From Marinicellulosiphila megalodicopiae (lineage in GTDB: Bacteria; Pseudomonadota; Gammaproteobacteria; Pseudomonadales; Natronospirillaceae), in NCBI RefSeq assembly GCF_045862395.1, contig NZ_AP023087.1:3534001-3598000 (forward strand): a stretch of 64,000 nt of DNA. Reading direction: 5' to 3'. The translations under genes were made by a program, and so were the position numbers. A model generated the notes under the pieces. That model did no database searches. It was not told the origin of the DNA and saw only the letters and a program-made list of their open reading frames with translations. Below are positions 52,737 to 61,598 of this stretch, piece after piece (the stretch's first letter is position 1; each line of letters starts with the position of its first letter).

Positions 52737-53141
52737 ATGATTGTTGCGACTCCTGAAATTTCTAAATTCAAAAACAACGCTGATGTCGTACCCAACGCTA
52801 TTCAAAAGCAATGGATGCAAACCGTCCTTAGTTATGCGAATGAATTTGGCAACGTGGTACCAGGATCAGGACGAACTCAAATACACCATGTTGTTGGCCG
52901 TACTTATGTACAGAACAAAACCCCTATAGGCCATTGGTTCATATTACCAATGCCAGCCCAACTACATGATTCAGGAAGTAACGATCCGCTGAATGTCACC
53001 CATTACAGACATCGCTTTACAGATCAATACGGCAAACAAACCACTTTATTTAAAACCATGTGTTTATTGATCGAAGCAAAGGGATGGCATGTGCCATTTT
53101 CTAAAACTGTTTGGATGAATATTGAAGATACAAATTATTAG
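52737..53141 (+). CDS. HNH-like phage protein (Ref/DUF968-like)
   Basis: 134 residues. Core GSGRTQIHHVVGRTYVQNKTPIGHWFILPMPAQLHDSGSNDPLNVTHYRHRFTDQYGKQTTLF is the conserved line of a common phage family with a His-His nuclease-like motif. Ref of P1 is a RecA-dependent HNH-like nuclease and shows related features. I choose the ATG at 52737 (AGGA six bases upstream); a TTG lies two codons earlier. Likely in recombination, shared with the following rdgC. Confidence 0.7.
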   Translation: MIVATPEISKFKNNADVVPNAIQKQWMQTVLSYANEFGNVVPGSGRTQIHHVVGRTYVQNKTPIGHWFILPMPAQLHDSGSNDPLNVTHYRHRFTDQYGKQTTLFKTMCLLIEAKGWHVPFSKTVWMNIEDTNY

Positions 53142-53150
53142 GAGAAGAAC

Positions 53151-54038
53151 ATGTTTAGAAATGCAGTTAGTTATAGTTTTAATGAAAATTTCACATTAAC
53201 AATTGATCAAATTGAAAATGCTTTAAGCACTAAGCCAAAGCGTTCACTAAGTAGCCAAGAGATTGAATCATGGGCAGCTGAAGAATTTATCAAAGGTGAT
53301 GATCGTTACTGTTTAGATGCAACCAATGGCTTCATTTTATTTAAATTTAACATTCAAACTCGTGTTCTACCTGCTCAAGTAGTGAATAAAGCAGTAAACG
53401 ATAAAATTGAAATAATCAAAGAAAAAGAGCAAAGAAATATTTCAAAAAAAGAACGCGCTGAAATTAAAGAAAACATTCTTTTTGAATTAATTCCAAGATC
53501 TTTCATAAAAGAAAAATGTGTTAATTGCATGGTATCGACTAATGATCGTCGTTTAATTGTTGATACACAAAGTTTCGCCATGGCAGATGAAATCACTTCA
53601 TTATTAAGATCATGCTTAGGCTCATTGGCGATAACACCATTAAGTGCTTTGTATCATATCCCCGAAACAATAACCCAGTGGCGTAACAAACCACCTGCAG
53701 ACATAGAGTTATTAGAAGAATTTCAATTAATCAGTTCACTTGATAGAACTATCAAGGTAAATCATAAAAACACGAGTCTTTATTCAAACCAAGTCAATGA
53801 ACATATTGAAGAAGGTATGATTTTAAAATACGTAAGAATGTCATTTGATGAAAAAATCGAATTTACATTAGATGATTTATTTTTGCTTAGAAAAATTAAA
53901 TTTGCAGTTGAACCAGAAAATAAAACAGAAGATGAATATGAAAATATTCAATCACAAGCGTTCCTAGAATCAAAAGAATTAAATTTATTATTGGATAAAA
54001 TCATTGCCAATATAAGTTCAATTCCTAACAGGGCTTAA
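53151..54038 (+). CDS. RdgC-like recombination protein
   Basis: 295 residues. MFRNAVSYSF, then RVLPAQVVNKAVNDKIEIIKEKEQRNISKKERAEIKENILFELIPRSF and LIVDTQSFAMADEITSLLRSCLGSLAITPL match the RdgC family line by line. RdgC binds double-stranded DNA as a ring and restrains RecA. A phage copy could keep RecA from phage DNA or from cleaving CI. Followed at 5 bp by ssb. Confidence 0.87.
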   Translation: MFRNAVSYSFNENFTLTIDQIENALSTKPKRSLSSQEIESWAAEEFIKGDDRYCLDATNGFILFKFNIQTRVLPAQVVNKAVNDKIEIIKEKEQRNISKKERAEIKENILFELIPRSFIKEKCVNCMVSTNDRRLIVDTQSFAMADEITSLLRSCLGSLAITPLSALYHIPETITQWRNKPPADIELLEEFQLISSLDRTIKVNHKNTSLYSNQVNEHIEEGMILKYVRMSFDEKIEFTLDDLFLLRKIKFAVEPENKTEDEYENIQSQAFLESKELNLLLDKIIANISSIPNRA

Positions 54039-54043
54039 AGATT

Positions 54044-54514
54044 ATGGCAAAAGGCAGTGTAAACAAAGTAATTATTGTTGGTCGCTTGGGGAAAGACCCT
54101 GACATTAAAGCGACCGCGAGTGGAACACAAATAGCCACTCTCTCAGTCGCAACAACTGAGTTAGGTCGAAAAGACCCTGCAACAGGCGTGCGCGGTCCAG
54201 ATGAGACCGAATGGCACAGAGTTGTATTGTTTGGATTCTTAGCTGAAAACGCAGCCACTTATTTAAAAAAAGGGTCGCGTATCTACATCGAAGGTAAATT
54301 AAAAACCCGCAAATGGACAGACAATATTGGAATTGATCGATACACAACTGAGGTCACTGGATTAGAAATGCAATTCCTTGGAAACAAAGCAGCGAATCAA
54401 GCTGTTCCAGGTAATCAGCAACCTCTACAGAAAAATAACAACCAGCAGAATAATCACCCCCAACCTGCAGAAGGAAATGGGTTTGACGATTTTGATGACG
54501 ACATACCATTTTAA
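54044..54514 (+). CDS. ssb: Single-stranded DNA-binding protein
   Basis: 156 residues. OB fold: GSVNKVIIVGRLGKDPDIKATASGTQIATLSVATTE, ETEWHRVVLFGFLAENAATYLKKGSRIYIEGKLKTRKW. A Gln/Asn-rich linker (about 120-140) and the acidic tip DDFDDDIPF that binds host replication and repair proteins. Part of the phage recombination/replication set with RdgC. Confidence 0.95.
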   Translation: MAKGSVNKVIIVGRLGKDPDIKATASGTQIATLSVATTELGRKDPATGVRGPDETEWHRVVLFGFLAENAATYLKKGSRIYIEGKLKTRKWTDNIGIDRYTTEVTGLEMQFLGNKAANQAVPGNQQPLQKNNNQQNNHPQPAEGNGFDDFDDDIPF

Positions 54515-54527
54515 AAAGGGGATTAAA

Positions 54528-54737
54528 ATGTCAGAACTAAGCAAAGGGTTTTTAAACACTAAAGATTTAGCAAAGCGTTACCGTTGTTCAAATCAAACCA
54601 TCTTTAGAAAAGTTTCAAAGGGCGCACTACCCCAACCCGCCATACAACAAAACGGGGCAAGTAATTTATGGCGTATTGAAGATATTGAACAATTCGAAGA
54701 TAAAAGTTTTATAAATTCAAATCCTGTTGAGCATTAG
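54528..54737 (+). CDS. AlpA-like MerR-type HTH protein
   Basis: 69 residues from ATG 54528 (AAGGGG six bases upstream): GFLNTKDLAKRYRCSNQTIFRKVSKGALPQPAIQQNGASNLWRIEDIEQFE is the AlpA/excisionase-type winged HTH. May act as excisionase or as an activator of int expression; position in the early operon supports this but does not prove it. Confidence 0.78.
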   Translation: MSELSKGFLNTKDLAKRYRCSNQTIFRKVSKGALPQPAIQQNGASNLWRIEDIEQFEDKSFINSNPVEH

Positions 54738-54770
54738 ATTAAAAATTTAAACACTTTTAGGGCAATAATA

Positions 54771-56192
54771 ATGAACGCACAAATCAATTTTCATCTACCA
54801 ATCAACCCTATTTCATTAAATAAAAATGAGCTAATCGTTGATAATTTCGCAGGGGGTGGCGGTGCATCTTTGGGGGTTGGTAGTGCGTTTGGGCGTGACC
54901 CTGATATTGCAATCAATCACGACCCTAAAGCGATTGAAATGCATAAATTAAATCACCCAGAAACAGAACATTACTGCGAAGATGTTTGGGCAGTTGACCC
55001 TGTAAAAGCTGTAAAAGGTAAGGCTGTTGGGTTTGCTTGGTGGTCACCCGATTGCACCCATTTTTCAAAAGCTCGCGGAAAAACGCCTGTAAAAAAAGAA
55101 ATTCGCGGATTAGCTTGGGTGTTATTGCGCTGGGCATGTTTAACAGATATGCGCTGTTTTGCGCTTGAAAATGTAGGTGAATTTCAAGACTGGTGCCCAG
55201 TTATTGAAATAGATGGTGAATTATATCCAGACACTAAAAAGAAGGGCGCGACTTACCAGGCGTTTTGTTTGGCGCTAACAACGGGCTTGCCAGAAAATAA
55301 CGAGGCATGGGAAGAAATTAAAAATTGTCTAGGTGATGATTTTGATTATTCAAAAATAAAAAACGGTTTAGGTTATGAAATTAAATCAAGCGTATTAAAA
55401 GCGGATGATTTTGGGGCCGGTACAACACGTCCAAGATTTTATATGATTGGTCGTAAAGATGGTGAAGCGTTTGATATGCCTTCACCTACTCACGGCGATG
55501 GATTATTAAAAAAAGATTGTGCGGGTAATCATATCGATTGGGCGATACCAACAAAATCAATATTTGGGCGCCCTAAGCCGTTAGCTGAAAACACATTAAA
55601 CCGAATAGCAAAAGGCATTGAACGATTTGCATTAGATGGCTCGCCGTTTATTGCCAGAATTGGACAAACTGGATTTGGTGGCGATCGTTTAAGTTGGTCA
55701 ATTGATTCACCACTAACAACGGTGACCAGCAAAGCCGAACATTTATTGATTACAACGAACATCATTAAATTACGTAACGGATGCATAGGCCAGTCAATTG
55801 AAAAGCCGCTTGATACTATTTCAGCGGGCGGCAATCACTTTGGTGAAGTAAGGGCGTTTTTAATTAAATACTACGGACAAAGTGTTGGTCAGCCATTAAA
55901 TGAAGCAATTCACACAATCACATCAAATGATCGTTTTGGTTTAGTTACTGTAAAAATTAAAAATGGCGTTTACCAGGTTCTTGATATCGGAATGAGAATG
56001 TTGCAACCGCACGAGCTTTATAGTGCGCAAGGTTTTTCATCGAGTTATCGATTTTCATACGACATGAACGGGAAAAAGATTTCAAAAAAAGAACAGGTTA
56101 AGCGTGTTGGAAACAGTGTCGTGCCAATTATGGCGGAAGTGATCGTGAGATCATTATTTAATTATCCAATCCAAAGTCAGTTGGCTGCATAG
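54771..56192 (+). CDS. Orphan DNA (cytosine-5) methyltransferase
   Basis: 473 residues. Motif I DNFAGGGGASLGVG (24-37), motif IV WWSPDCTHFSKA with catalytic Cys95 (PDC in place of the usual PPC), motif VI ALENVGEF (131-138), motif X near the end (KRVGNSVVPIMAEV). The target recognition region lies between about 280 and 400. No restriction gene is near, so it is likely a phage orphan enzyme that protects its DNA from host restriction or regulates genes. Confidence 0.9.
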   Translation: MNAQINFHLPINPISLNKNELIVDNFAGGGGASLGVGSAFGRDPDIAINHDPKAIEMHKLNHPETEHYCEDVWAVDPVKAVKGKAVGFAWWSPDCTHFSKARGKTPVKKEIRGLAWVLLRWACLTDMRCFALENVGEFQDWCPVIEIDGELYPDTKKKGATYQAFCLALTTGLPENNEAWEEIKNCLGDDFDYSKIKNGLGYEIKSSVLKADDFGAGTTRPRFYMIGRKDGEAFDMPSPTHGDGLLKKDCAGNHIDWAIPTKSIFGRPKPLAENTLNRIAKGIERFALDGSPFIARIGQTGFGGDRLSWSIDSPLTTVTSKAEHLLITTNIIKLRNGCIGQSIEKPLDTISAGGNHFGEVRAFLIKYYGQSVGQPLNEAIHTITSNDRFGLVTVKIKNGVYQVLDIGMRMLQPHELYSAQGFSSSYRFSYDMNGKKISKKEQVKRVGNSVVPIMAEVIVRSLFNYPIQSQLAA

Positions 56193-56194
56193 CA

Positions 56195-56425
56195 ATGAAT
56201 AATAAAATTGAAGAATTAAAACACGAGATTGCAAAAGACTGTTTTGATGTGCGCTGTCCTGATCCGCATACACAGTTACCGATTGTTTTAGATTTTGATG
56301 AAGAGTTTGAATTATTTAAAACACTGAATTATCAGATTAAAAAACAAGCGACGCACGTTAAAAGAAAAATAGCGTTATTAGTCAGTTTAGAAGTACAAGA
56401 AAGCAATCAGCACCATTGGGGGTGA
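56195..56425 (+). CDS. Hypothetical small protein
   Basis: 76 residues, helical, with CFDVRCPDPHTQLPIVLDFDEEFELFKTLNYQIKKQ. No known family. It starts two bases after the methyltransferase stop and so may be coupled to it. It ends in ESNQHHWG, an end that resembles the intergenic bases before 57902 (AACCAGCGCCATTGGGGG). Confidence 0.58.
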   Translation: MNNKIEELKHEIAKDCFDVRCPDPHTQLPIVLDFDEEFELFKTLNYQIKKQATHVKRKIALLVSLEVQESNQHHWG

Positions 56426-56429
56426 GTAA

Positions 56430-56987
56430 GTGAATATAGTAGACACAGCAATCAGATCGTTAAAAATTACAGGGGTGGAAAGATTAGATCCAGTCTCTGT
56501 TTACATTGAGGGTTATGTACAAGGAAAAGGTAAGCTAACTGTTGAGTGTTTTGGAAAGTCTTGGTCTGCATTCTGGGGCGCAATTGGTAAAAAAACAGTA
56601 GAAGAATTTATTTTGTCGTCTGATATTTGTTATTTGGCAAATAGTTTATGGGACCATTCTAAGGAGCAGTACGAGGATGATTTAACCGGAGTTACTCAGT
56701 ATGTAAGAAAAACAATCATTGAGCGTAGAAGAGAAGAGTTTGTTTGTCGTGATACTGCAAGAGCGATTTATGATATTGAAGATTGGGAATATTCCATGCC
56801 TCAGCATCCCTATGATGAATTTCATAAGCATGATGATTTATCGGAGTATCAGTTTATTGATGCGCAAAGTATTTTGGAGAATTACAACATAGAGCAAAAA
56901 CAAACAAGCGAATATGCCTATTTAAATAGAATTGTGAGTGTCGTACAAGATGCATTAAAGCAATTAAGTGAAAAGGAATCTAAGTAA
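56430..56987 (+). CDS. Conserved hypothetical phage protein
   Basis: 185 residues, GTG start at 56430. DPVSVYIEGYVQGKGKLTVECFGKSWSAFWGAIGKKTVEEFILSSDICYLANSLW is a line I know from many lambdoid prophages as an uncharacterised early protein. The rest is acidic and helical. Overlaps the next gene by one base. Confidence 0.65.
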   Translation: MNIVDTAIRSLKITGVERLDPVSVYIEGYVQGKGKLTVECFGKSWSAFWGAIGKKTVEEFILSSDICYLANSLWDHSKEQYEDDLTGVTQYVRKTIIERRREEFVCRDTARAIYDIEDWEYSMPQHPYDEFHKHDDLSEYQFIDAQSILENYNIEQKQTSEYAYLNRIVSVVQDALKQLSEKESK

Positions 56988-57871
56988 TGAGTAATAAACA
57001 ACCCACAGTAGAAGAGTTTAAAAAACACGTTGAAAATCATTCAATGCAAGTATTGAGCGACAACGGTGTAAACAGAACATTAGAGTTTAGAAATAACGGA
57101 TCATCAAATCGGTATTTCACGATTACTACCTGGTCAAATCATTTATGTATATCGGGTGATATGGGGACGTTTGTATTTGCACGATTAGAAGATATGTTTA
57201 ATTTCTTTCGCAGTGATGATGATGAATTAAATATACAAGGCGGCTATTGGTCTGAAAAGCTAGAAGCTGGTAAGCATATGGCGTTTGATCAAGATCGATT
57301 AGTAACTGCATTGTATAAGCGTATTTATTATTACTTTGAAATTGACGACGATCAGTTTAACGAAATTTATGAAGATGAAGATCACGAGCATCATCAAGTT
57401 ATTGTTGATTTAAAAGACAACGTGATTGATTGCATCGAAGAGTATAACTATGCATCTTTAATTAATGATTTTGAAAGCCCTAGCGATCACAACCCATTAG
57501 AAGACTTTTTTATTGATTGTGGTTATGAGTGCGAGTCTCCAACTTATCATTACGTCTGGTGCAAATACGCAATCGTCTGGGCAATAAAACAGTATGACGC
57601 AAGCAAAAAAATAGAAAGTTTAAATAGAATAATAAAAGTTACTTATTCAATCGACGGAATGAGGCGCGGATTAAGTAACAAACTAAAAGAACTTAAAAAT
57701 GAAGTGGAAAGCTTTATTGAAGAATATGGGCGCAGAGAATACGAAGAATTAGCAGATATAACAGACGATTTAATATGCCAATCGAATAGTTTTAATTGTG
57801 TCAGCGTCAAGGAAATTGAAGACTTTAGCGATATGAGCGACTTGGAAATTGATGCAATACGAGTAGATTAA
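56987..57871 (+). CDS. Conserved hypothetical phage protein
   Basis: 294 residues, acidic. EFRNNGSSNRYFTITTWSNHLCISGDMGTFVFARLEDMFNFFRSD is a conserved opening of a common prophage early-gene family without known function; tandem acidic stretches (EIDDDQFNEIYEDEDHEHH) follow. The previous gene belongs to a family that often adjoins it. Confidence 0.68.
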   Translation: MSNKQPTVEEFKKHVENHSMQVLSDNGVNRTLEFRNNGSSNRYFTITTWSNHLCISGDMGTFVFARLEDMFNFFRSDDDELNIQGGYWSEKLEAGKHMAFDQDRLVTALYKRIYYYFEIDDDQFNEIYEDEDHEHHQVIVDLKDNVIDCIEEYNYASLINDFESPSDHNPLEDFFIDCGYECESPTYHYVWCKYAIVWAIKQYDASKKIESLNRIIKVTYSIDGMRRGLSNKLKELKNEVESFIEEYGRREYEELADITDDLICQSNSFNCVSVKEIEDFSDMSDLEIDAIRVD

Positions 57872-57901
57872 AGAAAGTAACCAGCGCCATTGGGGGATTA
57901 G

Positions 57902-58654
57902 ATGAAATTACAAATAATCGAAAAAGCATACGAATGGAATACACACGAGCCGTTAGATGGTTTTTACAATCCTGATGATCATATTGTATTTGGCGAAACG
58001 GCAGGAAAGGCAAAATATCAGCTGTTTAAAGAAATGCAGGATCTTGGCTGGGTGGATTCGTTTGATGAAATTATTCAAAACTATTCGATAAGACGTTGCA
58101 AGTATAACGACAAAGTTAAATTGCCTGATGCGCCTATTCTTGAAACGTTAAGCCAAGAGCAAAAACAAATTGTGTTTCATACAAATGGCAATAACGACAG
58201 TATAATTGGTGATAGAAATCATTATTTTATTAAGTCAGAAAATAAAGATATCAGCGCATTGATTGAAATGGGTTTGATGAAAAAAGGTAATGCGATTTTT
58301 GACGGTCAGTATTACCACTTAACTGAAATTGGTCAGCAAGTAGCAAATTCAGTGCTTACTATGAAACGAATTGATGTTGAATATTTATCATACAAAGAAC
58401 CACAGAAAACTGAATCAACGTTAATTTCATTACAAACAGTAAAAAGATGTCCTGAATTTTTAGAATCAAACAAAGATCGTGAGTGCAGAATATATTCTGG
58501 TCAGTGGGGTTATTACTGGCGATCTAATGGATCGGGTTATGGCGGGAAGTCAGAGGCAGGTATTTACACATTTAAAGATGCTTATGACCGAACAAGCCAT
58601 TGTGGAAAAGAAAAAGGCATTTATTTTGAATTTATTGAAGGGGGTGAATCATGA
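57902..58654 (+). CDS. Hypothetical phage protein
   Basis: 250 residues. N-terminal and middle parts unrecognised; the C-terminal stretch CRIYSGQWGYYWRSNGSGYGGKSEAGIYTFKDAYDRTSHCG is Gly/Tyr-rich and recalls short domains of other phage early proteins. Overlaps next gene by four bases (ATGA). Confidence 0.6.
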   Translation: MKLQIIEKAYEWNTHEPLDGFYNPDDHIVFGETAGKAKYQLFKEMQDLGWVDSFDEIIQNYSIRRCKYNDKVKLPDAPILETLSQEQKQIVFHTNGNNDSIIGDRNHYFIKSENKDISALIEMGLMKKGNAIFDGQYYHLTEIGQQVANSVLTMKRIDVEYLSYKEPQKTESTLISLQTVKRCPEFLESNKDRECRIYSGQWGYYWRSNGSGYGGKSEAGIYTFKDAYDRTSHCGKEKGIYFEFIEGGES

Positions 58655-59256
58655 ATATTTTAAACTGGACAGCGAATGATTCGGAGGTAAGAAGTTATCT
58701 GCGTAGACCGTTTATTCTTGGGGATTGGTTGGTAGCAACAGATGGGCAAAGAATGATTGCGACCACTAAGCTGGTGTGGCCTAAAATTCAATTTAGTGAA
58801 GTTACGGATGCATTTAAGGAAAATGTTAGTAATTTAATTAAACCTCTTTTTGATAAGCCATTTCCAAGAAGTTTTAAACTATTGCCGCCAAAGGCTGATT
58901 TGGAAAGCGTTTTTATTCCAATGGCGGAAATGTTTGGGCAAGACAGAAAAGAGGTTACTGAAAATTGTTATGAATGTGATGGTGATGGCGTTGTGTGTTT
59001 TGACACGCATTACAATCATTATGAGTGTGATTGCAAGAAGTGTGAAGGCCGTGGAATGATCGCTGGCACTCAAGAGTCATTCAAGGAGTGCCAAATATTT
59101 AAAATTGATGGCGTAAATATTCATTGTGATTTGATTGAAGAATTATTTAAAGAAAGCGCTGTTCGATACGCAGTGGATACAGAAAAGAAAATGTTCTATT
59201 TCAGTGTGGGAATCTTTGTTGGCGTGATTATGGGAACAAGATGGGGTGAATCATGA
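58651..59256 (+). CDS. Hypothetical protein with DnaJ-type zinc motif
   Basis: 201 residues. In the second half CYECDGDGVVC and CDCKKCEGRGMIAG form a pair of CxxCxGxG-like motifs as in DnaJ zinc centres. The N-terminal half (RRPFILGDWLVATDGQRMIATTKL) recalls the fold of the phage proteins that mimic sliding-clamp/beta-like domains, but this is weak. Overlaps both neighbours by four bases. Confidence 0.62.
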   Translation: MNILNWTANDSEVRSYLRRPFILGDWLVATDGQRMIATTKLVWPKIQFSEVTDAFKENVSNLIKPLFDKPFPRSFKLLPPKADLESVFIPMAEMFGQDRKEVTENCYECDGDGVVCFDTHYNHYECDCKKCEGRGMIAGTQESFKECQIFKIDGVNIHCDLIEELFKESAVRYAVDTEKKMFYFSVGIFVGVIMGTRWGES

Positions 59257-59612
59257 CCATTACCTCTAAAACCAATGACGAAGTGGTGCTTGAAGCATTA
59301 AAAAAAGATTTGCTCTTCTGGACGAAAAAAGCAGAAAAATGCAAAGCTGAAAGTGAAGAGCGTGACAATGTGTATACAGATTTGCTAAACATTCACAAAG
59401 AATTTACAGAAATCGTACAAAAGAAGGATTACTCAGAAGTCACGATGAATAAATTAGATAAATTAAAGGCCAGAAAAACAGTAACAGATAAAATATTAAA
59501 AAAAGATTCGCTGAAATTAAACGACAATCAATTTAATGCCGAGTCTCAAAGAGATACTTTAAAAAGTGAAATTAATAAAATTGAATTTAGAATGGGATTG
59601 CGTAATGAGTAA
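59253..59612 (+). CDS. Hypothetical coiled-coil protein
   Basis: 119 residues, charged, almost all helix (LKKDLLFWTKKAEKCKAESEERDNVYTDLLNIHKEF...). Two heptad stretches. No family recognised. Overlaps preceding gene by four and the next by eight bases. Confidence 0.58.
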   Translation: MTITSKTNDEVVLEALKKDLLFWTKKAEKCKAESEERDNVYTDLLNIHKEFTEIVQKKDYSEVTMNKLDKLKARKTVTDKILKKDSLKLNDNQFNAESQRDTLKSEINKIEFRMGLRNE

Positions 59613-60012
59613 TATATTAAATTTTAAAGGTGTTTTTAGCGGTGAAATGGATTTAGATGAAGCAAAGATGGTTTGTGTCCCATCAAAGCCTCACTACGGA
59701 ACTGTGGATATTTGTTTAAAAAATGATGGTGTGACGGGTAATTTTTGTGTTTTAGATGTTGATTGTAATTCACTTAGTTTTGAAGAGAAGCAAAAGCTAG
59801 GGTATGAAGTTGAAAAGCGTTGGAATGCTGGTCAAAAAAATAAGCAATATGAAACCAACGATGATCGACTAAAAGAATTACAAGAAATAATGCGTAATGC
59901 TGAAAAGTTAGCGCATGAATTTTTTGTAAATTGTGATCTAGGGGTCGAGCGAGAGCAAGCGAGGCAAAGATTTGAAAATATCAGAAATGCAATGAGGGTT
60001 TGTAATGGTTAA
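59605..60012 (+). CDS. Hypothetical phage protein
   Basis: 135 residues from ATG 59605, which overlaps the upstream stop (ATGAGTAA). Beta-like N-terminus (FKGVFSGEMDLDEAKMVCVPSKPHYGTVDICLKNDG) and helical C-terminus with a Cys near the end. Unrecognised. Confidence 0.58.
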   Translation: MSNILNFKGVFSGEMDLDEAKMVCVPSKPHYGTVDICLKNDGVTGNFCVLDVDCNSLSFEEKQKLGYEVEKRWNAGQKNKQYETNDDRLKELQEIMRNAEKLAHEFFVNCDLGVEREQARQRFENIRNAMRVCNG

Positions 60013-60769
60013 TACAGATATGAAATTATTAGATACATCTAAGCAGCCAAACGAAGTTTTTAATCAGATTGCTGAATATTTAAGAAATGCACGACCTAGT
60101 GCTAATTTCGATACTCTTGCGGATGAGATTGACGAAATGGCGAAGGATTGGGTTTTGCGTTTAGATTCATTGTCTAATATTGAAGAAGGAAAGATTTCGG
60201 TTAACGGCAACTGTCTTAAATTGTACGCACAGGCTTTCGCAAACATGCTAAAAGGTAAGCCGTTAAAAAATTACATCCAAATGCACTTGGATCATAAAGA
60301 TATTGGAAAGATGACAGTTACTCTACAAAGGGTTGAAGGGTTATCGCCTGCAGAAAAATTAAATACTGCATTAGAGCGCATCCAAGAGCTTGAACAATCT
60401 AACCAGTTAAAATGGAACAACCCAGAAACCACGCCAACGGTAAAACTAGGTACCGAAGAATTATTTTGGATAGCGGTACAGTCATCGAGACGAGAAGAGC
60501 CGTTTGTCTTTTTAGCTTATTTTCAAAACCGTCCATGTGACACAGCAATCGCAAATGATGATGGGCCAGTAGAACATTGGGCGGTGTCAAATGAGCATGA
60601 TGGTTATGTGTCGTCGGTGGGTTGGGTTGAAAATAAAGCCCATTACGATTATTCAGAATTTTATGAGCCTCTTGAATTTAATGATGATTACAAGTTATTA
60701 GCCTGGGCTGAATATATCGCTCCAAAATTCACGGGGGTGATCTGTGACAGAAACGATCAAGATTCGTAA
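60005..60769 (+). CDS. Hypothetical phage protein with DUF551-like segment
   Basis: 254 residues. N-terminal helical half; the C-terminal half (KLGTEELFWIAVQSSRREEPFVFLAYFQNRPC...HWAVSNEHDGY.....YEPLEFNDDYKLLAWAEY) has the W-alternating pattern of short DUF551-like phage domains. Function unknown. Overlaps the next gene by 26 bases in another frame. Confidence 0.55.
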   Translation: MVNTDMKLLDTSKQPNEVFNQIAEYLRNARPSANFDTLADEIDEMAKDWVLRLDSLSNIEEGKISVNGNCLKLYAQAFANMLKGKPLKNYIQMHLDHKDIGKMTVTLQRVEGLSPAEKLNTALERIQELEQSNQLKWNNPETTPTVKLGTEELFWIAVQSSRREEPFVFLAYFQNRPCDTAIANDDGPVEHWAVSNEHDGYVSSVGWVENKAHYDYSEFYEPLEFNDDYKLLAWAEYIAPKFTGVICDRNDQDS

Positions 60770-61028
60770 ATTAATCGCGCAGCAAGAGCATGATTGTAAT
60801 GCGGCTCAATGGATATTAGAAAGCCGGTTATATCAGTTCAAAAAAATGAGTGATGAGGATTTACAGATTATCGAACAAGCCAAGGCCGAAAATTTTAAAA
60901 TTAAAAAAGGGGCTTGGTATAAAAATATTGCCGCTGAAAATGAAGATGAATTTTTAGTGTTTCGTGCGCGCTTGGATTTGGATGCAATTTGTCATAAATA
61001 TAAACTTTATATTGGTGAGCGCAAATAA
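60744..61028 (+). CDS. Hypothetical phage protein
   Basis: 94 residues, GTG start. Charged helical protein; KKMSDEDLQIIEQAKAENFKIKKGAWYKNIAAENEDEFLVFRARLDLDAI. No family. Overlaps both neighbours, by 26 and 1 bases. Confidence 0.58.
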   Translation: MTETIKIRKLIAQQEHDCNAAQWILESRLYQFKKMSDEDLQIIEQAKAENFKIKKGAWYKNIAAENEDEFLVFRARLDLDAICHKYKLYIGERK

Positions 61029-61300
61029 TGAAATTACACCTAAATCTAAAAGGCGAATATTTTCATCAAATAAAATGCGGTGAAAAAAAGTATGAATACC
61101 GATTGTTTAATAACTATTGGAAAAAACGATTAACGCACCCGGTAACGTTTAGTGAAATTGTCATTAAATTAGGTTATCCAAAATCAGATGATAAAGAGAA
61201 AATCATTTGTAGGCCGTGGAAAGGCTTTGAAGTGACAACAATCACACACCCGCATTTTGGTGATGATCCTGTTCAAGTTTTTGCGATTAAGGTTAATTAA
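61028..61300 (+). CDS. ASCH-domain protein
   Basis: 90 residues. HLNLKGEYFHQIKCGEKKYEYRLFNNYWKKRL, FSEIVIKLGYP and FEVTTITHPHFGDDPVQVFAIKVN give the strand pattern of ASCH/PUA-like domains, often RNA-binding or N4-acetylcytidine hydrolase-like. Small phage versions are common; target unknown. Confidence 0.72.
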   Translation: MKLHLNLKGEYFHQIKCGEKKYEYRLFNNYWKKRLTHPVTFSEIVIKLGYPKSDDKEKIICRPWKGFEVTTITHPHFGDDPVQVFAIKVN

Positions 61301-61303
61301 ATT

Positions 61304-61585
61304 ATGAAAACAAAAACACTATGCACTGCAAGTTTCGAGCAATGCCAAAATGAAAATTGTTTTGATCGTGCGCGTATGACTGTTTTGAATAAATTACAAA
61401 AACGAGGATTGGAGTTGAATAAAATTAATTATGTGGATTTGTCGGATAATTGTGAAAAAAAACCTATGCTAGCTTCACAATCAAGCGGAGAAATGATTTA
61501 TTTAAAAGCACCAAAAGGTTCGATTGATTTATTAGTTAATCAGTTAAACCAAGAATTAAAAAAATATGATAATTATCCAAAATAA
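61304..61585 (+). CDS. Hypothetical protein, last early gene
   Basis: 93 residues with several Cys near the N-terminus (CTASFEQCQNENC). No family. Convergent with integrase, 13 bases between the stops; no terminator seen between them. Confidence 0.55.
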   Translation: MKTKTLCTASFEQCQNENCFDRARMTVLNKLQKRGLELNKINYVDLSDNCEKKPMLASQSSGEMIYLKAPKGSIDLLVNQLNQELKKYDNYPK

Positions 61586-61598
61586 TTAGGGGTAATAA

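Noticed and set aside
61586..61598. Terminator between the last early gene and int
   Set aside because: Only 13 bp between stops and no stem can be formed there.
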